From UBA724 sp964229545 (GTDB lineage: Bacteria; Bacteroidota; Bacteroidia; Flavobacteriales; Flavobacteriaceae), in the NCBI GenBank assembly GCA_964229545.1, contig CAXRDP010000081.1:1-12894 (forward strand): DNA of 12,894 bases, given 5' to 3'. How positions within the stretch are numbered: position 1 is the first letter of the stretch; every line of letters begins with the position of its first letter. Made by a program: the position numbers and the translations under genes. The notes beneath the pieces are model-generated. The model was not told the DNA's origin and ran no database searches. It saw only the letters and a program-made list of their open reading frames with translations. Of this stretch, positions 7,282 through 12,658 are shown in pieces.

Positions 7282-7665
7282 ATGGCGAAGACCAGTTCAA
7301 AAAAACGCAAAGTTGTTGTTGAATCTTTCGGTGAAGCTCATATCACCGCTTCCTTCAACAACATCATCATTTCGTTAACCAACAACAAGGGTGAAGTCAT
7401 TTCATGGTCCTCTGCCGGTAAAATGGGCTTTAGAGGTTCTAAGAAAAACACTCCTTATGCGGCTCAGTTAGCAGCAGAAGATGCAACCAAAGTAGCTTTG
7501 GAGGCAGGTTTGCGAAAAGTAAAAGTATTTGTAAAAGGACCCGGAAACGGACGCGAGTCTGCCATCCGTACCTTGCACAATGGTGGTATTGAAGTTACAG
7601 AAATTGTAGATGTAACGCCTATGCCACACAATGGATGTCGACCTCCAAAAAGACGACGCGTATAA
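7282..7665 (+). CDS. rpsK: 30S ribosomal protein S11 (uS11)
   Basis: S11, 127 residues, on the 30S platform near the E site, where it contacts mRNA and helps bind S21. Visible blocks are EAHITASFNNIIISLTNNKG, SSAGKMGFRGSKKNTPYAAQ, VKGPGNGRESAIRTLHNGGI and the end VTPMPHNGCRPPKRRRV. The HNGC segment holds the Asn-Gly step that is known to convert to isoaspartate in E. coli S11; here only the sequence is seen. T at -3 makes it one of the few starts without A there. A 74-nt structured gap follows. Confidence 0.98.
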   Translation: MAKTSSKKRKVVVESFGEAHITASFNNIIISLTNNKGEVISWSSAGKMGFRGSKKNTPYAAQLAAEDATKVALEAGLRKVKVFVKGPGNGRESAIRTLHNGGIEVTEIVDVTPMPHNGCRPPKRRRV

Positions 7666-7679
7666 CAATAAATCTCGGC

Positions 7680-7723
7680 AGGGCAACGATGACGAAGGAT
7701 AGACCTTAATTCTCATTCGCCCT
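7680..7723 (+). other. imperfect hairpin in rpsK-rpsD gap, possible r-protein leader
   Basis: The 74-nt gap between rpsK and rpsD is by far the largest inside the ribosomal cluster. It can fold as three stacked helices: AGGGC (7680-7684) with GCCCT (7719-7723), GATGA (7688-7692) with TCATT (7713-7717, one G-U pair), and AAGG (7695-7698) with CCTT (7704-7707). There is no U-run after it, so it is not an intrinsic terminator, and I see no TAnnTTTG promoter box. S4 is an autoregulator in E. coli and Bacillus, so a leader for the rpsD-rpoA-rplQ part is a reasonable guess; an RNA-processing site is the alternative. Confidence 0.4.
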
Positions 7724-7739
7724 CCATTAAAACACATTT

Positions 7740-8345
7740 ATGGCTAGATATACCGGTCCAAAAACCAAAATCGCTCGAAAATTCGGAGAAGCTATCTTCG
7801 GAGAAGACAAAGCATTCGAAAAACGAAACTACCCTCCAGGACAACATGGCAACAACCGCCGACGACCTAAAAAGTCGGAGTATGCCATCCAGTTGATGGA
7901 GAAGCAAAAAGCCAAGTTTACCTATGGCATTTTGGAACGCCAATTCCGCAACCTTTTTGAGCGCGCCAGCCGCAGCAAAGGGGTTACAGGTGAGGTGTTG
8001 TTGCAACTTTGCGAAACCCGTCTTGACAATTTGGTTTACCGCTTGGGCATTGCACCTACACGTAGTGCAGCGCGCCAGTTGGTGGGCCACAGACACATCA
8101 CCCTCAATGGCACCGTGGTCAATGTACCTTCATGTCATGTAAAAGTAGGTGATGTAGTCGGTGTTCGTGAAAAATCCAAAACCCTCGATGTGGTTGAGCG
8201 TGCTGTTGCCATGTCCAACCCTGTACACGAATGGTTGTCTTGGAACGAAGCAACACTAGAAGGAACTTTGGTGTCGGTGCCTACACGTGAGCAAATCACC
8301 GAAAACATCAAAGAACAATTGATTGTAGAACTCTATTCAAAATAA
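7740..8345 (+). CDS. rpsD: 30S ribosomal protein S4 (uS4), zinc-free form
   Basis: S4, 201 residues, a primary 16S rRNA-binding protein that nucleates assembly of the 30S body and shapes the mRNA entry site. The N-terminal domain has MARYTGPKTKIARKFGEAIF and YPPGQHG; the S4 RNA-binding domain is at about residues 94-145 (RLDNLVYRLGIAPTRSAARQ, GHRHITLNGTVVNVPS). The first cysteine is at residue 91, so the N-terminal zinc site found in some S4 proteins is absent. The gene lies between rpsK and rpoA, as in many bacteria, but behind an unusually long, structured gap for this cluster. rpoA starts 7 nt later. Confidence 0.98.
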   Translation: MARYTGPKTKIARKFGEAIFGEDKAFEKRNYPPGQHGNNRRRPKKSEYAIQLMEKQKAKFTYGILERQFRNLFERASRSKGVTGEVLLQLCETRLDNLVYRLGIAPTRSAARQLVGHRHITLNGTVVNVPSCHVKVGDVVGVREKSKTLDVVERAVAMSNPVHEWLSWNEATLEGTLVSVPTREQITENIKEQLIVELYSK

Positions 8346-8352
8346 ACGAAAC

Positions 8353-9345
8353 ATGGCATTATTTAATTTTCAGAAGCCTGATAAGGTAATTATGATAGAA
8401 TCCACCGAGTTTGAGGGTGTGTTTGAATTTCGCCCCCTAGAACCCGGATATGGCCTAACTGTAGGTAATGCATTGCGTCGTGTGATGTTGTCATCACTCG
8501 AGGGTTTTGCGATTACTTCAGTTCGTATCGATAAAGTTGATCACGAATTCTCTACCCTTCCTGGTGTAGTAGAGGACGTTACAGAAATGATTCTGAACTT
8601 TAAGCAAGTTCGTTTTAAACAACAAATAGATACGGTTGATAGCGAAACTGTCAGCGTGGCTGTGACCAACCAAGACCAACTCACCGCGGGTGACTTGCAA
8701 AAATTCATTTCTGGATTTCAAGTGCTCAACCCTGATTTGGTGATTTGTAACATGGAAAAAAGCGTTAACCTCAACTTTGAATTTACCATTGAAAAGGGTA
8801 GAGGTTATGTGCCTGCAGAAGAGAATAAAAAAGCGAATGCGCCCATAGGGACCATCGCAATTGATTCTGTCTACACGCCTATCAAAAATGTAAAATACAG
8901 TATAGAGGACTTTCGTGTAGAGCAAAAAACCGACTACGAAAAATTGGTTTTTGAAATCAAAACAGATGGCTCTATTCATCCGAAAGATGCTTTGACAGAA
9001 GCTGCCAAGACGCTGATACATCACTTTATGTTGTTCTCTGATGAGCGTATCACTTTGGAAGCAGATGAAATTGCACAGTCTGAAGTATATGATGAAGAAT
9101 CTTTGCATATGCGTCAGTTGTTAAAAACCAAGCTGATCGACATGGACTTGTCTGTGCGTGCGTTGAACTGCTTGAAGGCAGCTGAGGTTGACACACTGGG
9201 TGATTTGGTATCCTTCAACAAAACCGATTTGATGAAGTTTAGAAACTTTGGTAAAAAATCATTGACCGAATTGGAAGAATTGGTCGTTGCCAAAGGTTTG
9301 AGCTTTGGAATGGATTTAAGCAAATATAAATTAGACAAGGACTAA
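8353..9345 (+). CDS. rpoA: DNA-directed RNA polymerase subunit alpha
   Basis: Alpha subunit, 330 residues, the dimeric scaffold on which beta and beta' assemble. The N-terminal dimerisation domain (about 1-235) shows FEFRPLEPGYGLTVGNALRR (25-43 region) and LPGVVEDVTEMILNFK. The C-terminal domain (about 255-325), which binds UP-element DNA and activators, contains MDLSVRALNCLKAAEVDTLG and FRNFGKKSLTELEELV. Arg269 in SVRALNCLK corresponds to the DNA-contacting Arg265 of E. coli, so the DNA-binding face seems intact. The stop codon lies in the loop of a small hairpin. rplQ follows after 23 nt. Confidence 0.98.
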   Translation: MALFNFQKPDKVIMIESTEFEGVFEFRPLEPGYGLTVGNALRRVMLSSLEGFAITSVRIDKVDHEFSTLPGVVEDVTEMILNFKQVRFKQQIDTVDSETVSVAVTNQDQLTAGDLQKFISGFQVLNPDLVICNMEKSVNLNFEFTIEKGRGYVPAEENKKANAPIGTIAIDSVYTPIKNVKYSIEDFRVEQKTDYEKLVFEIKTDGSIHPKDALTEAAKTLIHHFMLFSDERITLEADEIAQSEVYDEESLHMRQLLKTKLIDMDLSVRALNCLKAAEVDTLGDLVSFNKTDLMKFRNFGKKSLTELEELVVAKGLSFGMDLSKYKLDKD

Positions 9346-9352
9346 CTCCTTG
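9336..9352 (+). other. small hairpin spanning the rpoA stop codon
   Basis: CAAGGA (9336-9341) and TCCTTG (9347-9352) pair perfectly, with the five-base loop CTAAC holding the rpoA stop TAA (9343-9345). No U-run follows, so it is not a terminator. It may be chance, or may affect 3'-end processing or re-initiation at rplQ 17 nt downstream. Confidence 0.35.
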
Positions 9353-9368
9353 ACAACGCTTTACCACT

Positions 9369-9968
9369 ATGAGACACGGAAAAAAAATAGCACATCTAGG
9401 TAGAACCGCTTCGCACCGCAAGGCCATGCTGGCCAATATGGCTTCTTCGTTGATTGAACACAAAAGAATCAACACCACAGTGGCCCGCGCCAAGGCTTTG
9501 AAGCGATTCGTTGAGCCGTTGATTACCAAAGCCAAAAACGATACCACACACAACCGTAGGGTCGTATTTAGCGCATTGCGCAACAAGTATGCCGTTACTG
9601 AGCTTTTCAGAGAAGTTTCTGAAAAAGTAGGTGACCGTCCAGGTGGATACACTCGTATCGTGAAGTTGGGCAACCGTATGGGAGACAACGCCGATATGGC
9701 TTTGATCGAATTGGTAGACTTTAACGACACCTACGAGGTGGCCAAGCCGAAGAAAAAACGTTCACGCAGAAGCAATAAGGCACAGGCTGTTGAAGCAGCT
9801 CCTACCGAAGAAGCTGCGGCTGAGGCGGTGGCTGAAACACCTGCTGCTGAGGTAGAAACCCCTCAAGAGGAGGTTCAGGAAGAAGCAACTGCAGAAGAGG
9901 CCGTTCAGGCGGAGGATAGCACAGAAGCAGATTCTGATGCGGAAGAAGCCGATAAGAAAGACGTTTAA
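9369..9968 (+). CDS. rplQ: 50S ribosomal protein L17 (bL17) with acidic C-terminal tail
   Basis: L17, 199 residues, much longer than the roughly 120-130 of the E. coli protein. Residues 1-123 are the conserved core near the exit tunnel: MRHGKKIAHLGRTASHRKAM, SSLIEHKRINTTVARAKALK, and the end GGYTRIVKLGNRMGDNADMA. Then a basic linker (KPKKKRSRRSNK, about 126-137) leads into a low-complexity tail rich in Ala, Glu, Thr and Asp; 22 of the last 59 residues are Glu or Asp. The tail should be disordered. Long L17 tails are known in Bacteroidota; their role is unclear to me. It is the last gene of the ribosomal unit, followed by a terminator. Confidence 0.97.
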   Translation: MRHGKKIAHLGRTASHRKAMLANMASSLIEHKRINTTVARAKALKRFVEPLITKAKNDTTHNRRVVFSALRNKYAVTELFREVSEKVGDRPGGYTRIVKLGNRMGDNADMALIELVDFNDTYEVAKPKKKRSRRSNKAQAVEAAPTEEAAAEAVAETPAAEVETPQEEVQEEATAEEAVQAEDSTEADSDAEEADKKDV

Positions 9969-9995
9969 AACTTAACATTTTTCTTAATAACTAAT

Positions 9996-10027
9996 AAGGA
10001 TAAACCATTGTGTTTATCCTTTTTTTT
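9996..10027 (+). terminator. intrinsic terminator of the ribosomal protein unit
   Basis: A perfect 10-bp stem, AAGGATAAAC (9996-10005) with GTTTATCCTT (10012-10021), a six-base loop, and a run of eight T at 10020-10027. It begins 28 nt after the rplQ stop and faces the + direction only, since the opposite flank is not T-rich. The stem is A/T-rich, but the long U-run supports function. Its loop and 3' side also hold parts of the likely carA promoter. Confidence 0.85.
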
Positions 10028-10039
10028 GTGCTATTTTTG
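10008..10039 (+). promoter_or_regulatory. candidate Bacteroidota-type promoter for carA-eno
   Basis: TATTTTTG at 10032-10039 matches the Bacteroidota -7 consensus TAnnTTTG at all six fixed positions. A TTG at 10008-10010 lies 21 nt upstream, a spacing normal for the -33 element. Transcription would start near 10045, leaving only about 10 nt before the carA ATG. The -33 TTG falls in the loop of the preceding terminator, so the two signals overlap physically. Confidence 0.65.
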
Positions 10040-10055
10040 CGCCAAGATTCTAGAT

Positions 10056-11168
10056 ATGAGTAAATACAGTCCGCGTCCCAAAGCATTAATTTTGCTCGAA
10101 GATGGAACTGTTTTTTTTGGAAAATCCATCGGTATCGAAGGCACTGCGACCGGAGAGGTTTGTTTTAACACCGGAATGACCGGCTATCAAGAAATTTTTA
10201 CCGACCCTTCTTATTTTGGTCAACTGATGGTAGCCACCAACGCCCACATCGGCAACTACGGCGTCAACAATGATGAAATGGAGTCTGACCGCATTCAGAT
10301 TTCTGGCTTGATTTGCAAAAATTTTAATTTTGACTATTCGCGTCCTGCTGCAGATGAGGCGCTGATTGACTTTTTTCGCAAACACAAGCTCGTGGCTATC
10401 TCTGATGTAGATACGCGTGCTTTGGTGAGTTATATCCGTGACAATGGTGCTATGAACGCTTTGATCACCACAGAAACTGACGACATTGACGCACTCAAAG
10501 AGCAATTGCAAAATGTGCCTTCTATGAAAGGATTGGAATTGGCTTCTGAAGTGTCTACCAAAGCGCCTTATTTTGTGGGCAACCCCGAGGCCACGCATCG
10601 CATCGCGGCACTTGACTTGGGTATTAAGACCAATATATTACGCAACCTTACCGCGCGAGACGCCTATATTCAAGTTTTTCCGCACGACACTGACCTTGAG
10701 ACCATGGCCGCATGGAACCCGGATGGCTATTTTATCTCAAACGGCCCAGGAGACCCCGAGCCGCTTAAAGAAGCTCAAGAAGTCGCCAAAGCCATCATTG
10801 AAAAAGACATGCCCTTGTTTGGCATCTGCTTGGGACACCAAGTCATTGCGCTCTCGCAAGGCATACCTACCTATAAGATGCGAAATGGACACCGTGGCAT
10901 CAACCACCCGATTCTCAATTTGGAGACCGGCAAAGGAGAGATTACTTCTCAAAACCACGGATTTGCCATAGACCGAGAAGCAACCGAACAACACGATGCG
11001 GTTGAGATCTCACACGTACACCTCAACGACCACACGGTGGCTGGCATTCGCATCAAAGGGAAAAAATGTTTTTCCGTACAATATCACCCTGAGGCAAGCC
11101 CGGGTCCCCATGACTCCTCTTACCTCTTTGACCAATTTATACAAACCATTATTGACCATAAAAACTAA
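10056..11168 (+). CDS. carA: carbamoyl-phosphate synthase small subunit (glutamine amidotransferase)
   Basis: CarA, 370 residues, splits glutamine and feeds ammonia to the large subunit CarB to make carbamoyl phosphate for pyrimidines and arginine. The N-terminal CarA-specific domain (about 6-170) has LILLEDGTVFFGKSIG and the TGMTGYQEIFTDPSYFGQ block. The C-terminal class I amidotransferase domain has the oxyanion region NGPGDP (229-234), the nucleophile Cys258 in FGICLGHQ, and His344/Glu346 in VQYHPEASPGPHD, so the catalytic triad is complete. The frame is open from an ATG at 10008 inside the terminator, but the ATG at 10056 gives the family start and follows the promoter. No carB lies in the window. 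eno follows 4 nt later. Confidence 0.97.
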   Translation: MSKYSPRPKALILLEDGTVFFGKSIGIEGTATGEVCFNTGMTGYQEIFTDPSYFGQLMVATNAHIGNYGVNNDEMESDRIQISGLICKNFNFDYSRPAADEALIDFFRKHKLVAISDVDTRALVSYIRDNGAMNALITTETDDIDALKEQLQNVPSMKGLELASEVSTKAPYFVGNPEATHRIAALDLGIKTNILRNLTARDAYIQVFPHDTDLETMAAWNPDGYFISNGPGDPEPLKEAQEVAKAIIEKDMPLFGICLGHQVIALSQGIPTYKMRNGHRGINHPILNLETGKGEITSQNHGFAIDREATEQHDAVEISHVHLNDHTVAGIRIKGKKCFSVQYHPEASPGPHDSSYLFDQFIQTIIDHKN

Positions 11169-11172
11169 CATC

Positions 11173-12462
11173 ATGAGCATCATTGTAGACATACACGCAC
11201 GTCAAATATTTGACTCTCGAGGAAACCCAACCGTAGAAGTCGATGTGACTACCGAAAACGGTGTTTTGGGCCGTGCAGCCGTTCCTTCCGGCGCATCTAC
11301 CGGAGAGCACGAAGCTGTGGAGCTACGCGACGGCGGGGATGCCTATATGGGCAAAGGGGTGCTTCAGGCGGTTAAAAATGTCAATGAAATCATCGCTCCT
11401 GAGCTGATTGGAAATTCTGTTTTCGAACAAGAAGACATCGACCAATTGATGATCGAACTCGATGGCACACCCAACAAATCCAAACTGGGTGCTAATGCCA
11501 TTTTAGGCGTTTCTTTGGCCTTGGCCAAAGCAGCTGCCAATGAGTTGGGCATGCCTTTGTATCGCTACGTGGGTGGCACAAGTGCCTTTACCTTGCCAGT
11601 CCCGATGATGAACATCATCAACGGTGGGTCGCACTCCGACGCGCCCATCGCTTTTCAAGAGTTTATGGTCATGCCGATCAAAGCACAGTCTTTTGCGCAT
11701 GCCCTACAAATGGGAACAGAGATTTTCCATCACCTGAAAAAAGTACTACACAAACGCAACCTCAGTACCGCTGTCGGCGACGAGGGTGGTTTTGCACCGA
11801 CCCTAGACGGTACCGAAGATGCCTTGGATACCATTTTGTTGGCCATTAAAAACGCTGGCTACAAACCTGGAGAAGAAGTGCGCATTGCCTTGGATTGTGC
11901 GGCTGCAGAGTTTTATGTAGACGGCAAGTACGACTACACCAAGTTTGAAGGTGCCCAAGGAAAAGTACGTAGTTCCAAAGAGCAAGCCGACTATTTGGCT
12001 GAATTGGCAGACAAATACCCCATCGTTTCTATCGAAGACGGTATGGACGAAAACGACTGGGAAGGTTGGAAATACCTCACAGAGAGAATCGGTGACCGTG
12101 TTCAGTTGGTGGGAGACGACTTGTTTGTGACCAACGTGGAGCGTTTGTCAACTGGAATCGAAAAGAACATTGCCAACTCCATTTTGATTAAGGTAAACCA
12201 AATTGGTACGTTGTCAGAGACCATCGCGGCGGTCAATATGGCGCACCGTGCGGGTTACACCTCTGTGATGTCGCACCGCAGTGGAGAAACCGAAGACAAT
12301 ACCATCGCTGACTTGGCGGTGGCCCTTAATACCGGCCAAATCAAAACAGGTTCTGCTTCTCGTAGCGACCGTATGGCCAAATACAACCAATTGCTTCGTA
12401 TCGAAGAAGAATTGGCTAACGTGGCCTACTACCCCCAAGACAAGGCCTTTAAGGTTTTATAG
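11173..12462 (+). CDS. eno: enolase (phosphopyruvate hydratase)
   Basis: Enolase, 429 residues, interconverts 2-phosphoglycerate and phosphoenolpyruvate in glycolysis and gluconeogenesis, in the cytosol and often bound to the RNA degradosome in other bacteria. The N-terminal capping domain starts MSIIVDIHARQIFDSRGNPT and carries the mobile loop SGASTGEHE. Active-site residues are all present: Glu204 (GDEGG), Lys340 (LIKVNQIGT), His368-Arg369-Ser370, Lys391, and the magnesium ligands Asp241, Glu288 and Asp315. GGSHSDAPIAFQEFM is the variant typical of Bacteroidota. The frame extends upstream to 10996 inside carA, but that part is out-of-frame carA sequence; ATG 11173 is the family start. It is very likely cotranscribed with carA. 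Confidence 0.98.
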   Translation: MSIIVDIHARQIFDSRGNPTVEVDVTTENGVLGRAAVPSGASTGEHEAVELRDGGDAYMGKGVLQAVKNVNEIIAPELIGNSVFEQEDIDQLMIELDGTPNKSKLGANAILGVSLALAKAAANELGMPLYRYVGGTSAFTLPVPMMNIINGGSHSDAPIAFQEFMVMPIKAQSFAHALQMGTEIFHHLKKVLHKRNLSTAVGDEGGFAPTLDGTEDALDTILLAIKNAGYKPGEEVRIALDCAAAEFYVDGKYDYTKFEGAQGKVRSSKEQADYLAELADKYPIVSIEDGMDENDWEGWKYLTERIGDRVQLVGDDLFVTNVERLSTGIEKNIANSILIKVNQIGTLSETIAAVNMAHRAGYTSVMSHRSGETEDNTIADLAVALNTGQIKTGSASRSDRMAKYNQLLRIEEELANVAYYPQDKAFKVL

Positions 12463-12464
12463 GC

Positions 12465-12490
12465 ATTGGTTGGTGGTTATTGGTTAATGG
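12465..12490 (+). repeat. short TTGGTT-type repeat after eno
   Basis: ATTGGTT occurs at 12465-12471 and again at 12479-12485, within a stretch composed almost only of T, G and A. It begins three bases after the eno stop. Function is unknown; it may be a remnant of local slippage. Confidence 0.35.
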
Positions 12491-12532
12491 AATTTTGGTC
12501 ATTTCGATGGGCTGATTTTTAGCTGTTCTTAT

Positions 12533-12557
12533 AAAGTGAATAATTTTTTCGCTTTTT
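12533..12557 (+). terminator. weak candidate terminator after eno
   Basis: AAAGTGAA (12533-12540) can pair with TTCGCTTT (12548-12555) with one G-U pair and a seven-base loop, followed by TT, so the T-run at 12553-12557 is mostly inside the stem. It is the best hairpin-plus-T candidate within 100 nt of the eno stop, but it is A/U-rich and weak. Read-through is plausible. Confidence 0.35.
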
Positions 12558-12600
12558 CATAGAAATTAATGGTTTTTTAGGATTTTTTCCGGCTTGGGGC

Positions 12601-12632
12601 TTGCCCAAAGCACCCCCATGCGCCTACCTTCA
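12601..12632 (+). promoter_or_regulatory. candidate promoter for the SusC-like gene
   Basis: TTG at 12601-12603 and TACCTTCA at 12625-12632, 21 nt apart, the same spacing as in front of carA. The -7 element matches four of the six fixed positions of TAnnTTTG. A start near 12639 would leave a leader of about 20 nt. No better box is present in the 196-nt gap. Confidence 0.4.
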
Positions 12633-12639
12633 TGGCGCA
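12619..12639. promoter_or_regulatory. operator-like dyad centred on the -7 candidate
   Basis: TGCGCC (12619-12624) and GGCGCA (12634-12639) are perfect inverted repeats with a nine-base spacer, and the spacer contains the whole candidate -7 box. The symmetry and position would suit a dimeric DNA-binding regulator. It could equally be a small RNA hairpin or chance. Confidence 0.4.
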
Positions 12640-12658
12640 ACCCATTAATTTCTATCCT

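Larger units (their letters stand above)
12559..12655. repeat. 14-bp perfect inverted repeat flanking a 69-bp segment
   Basis: ATAGAAATTAATGG (12559-12572) is the exact reverse complement of 12642-12655. The right arm ends three bases before the ATG of the SusC-like gene. The 69-bp segment between the arms holds the only convincing promoter candidate for that gene and two smaller dyads. This is the arrangement of invertible promoters known in Bacteroides surface loci. Other readings are a short MITE-like element or an RNA stem formed only in read-through transcripts from eno. I found no target-site duplication outside the arms. Confidence 0.8.

Noticed and set aside
8518..9108. 196-codon open frame on the - strand within rpoA
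   Set aside because: Antisense to the conserved alpha N-terminal domain, no family signature, no promoter or start context.
9239..9730. 163-codon open frame on the - strand over rpoA/rplQ
   Set aside because: Antisense to two certain genes and without any recognisable motif.
10008..10055. 16-residue extension of CarA (ATG or TTG-region start upstream)
   Set aside because: It overlaps the terminator loop and predicted promoter; MSKYSPRPKALILLEDG from 10056 fits the family.
10086..10598. 170-codon open frame on the - strand within carA
   Set aside because: Antisense to conserved CarA sequence; composition looks non-coding.
10996..11172. 59-residue N-terminal extension of enolase
   Set aside because: This stretch is the out-of-frame 3' end of carA, and ATG 11173 gives the conserved enolase start.
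12541..12548. TAATTTTT as a -7 box for the SusC-like gene
   Set aside because: Lacks the final G and has no TTG at the right distance upstream; it also lies in the hairpin loop after eno.
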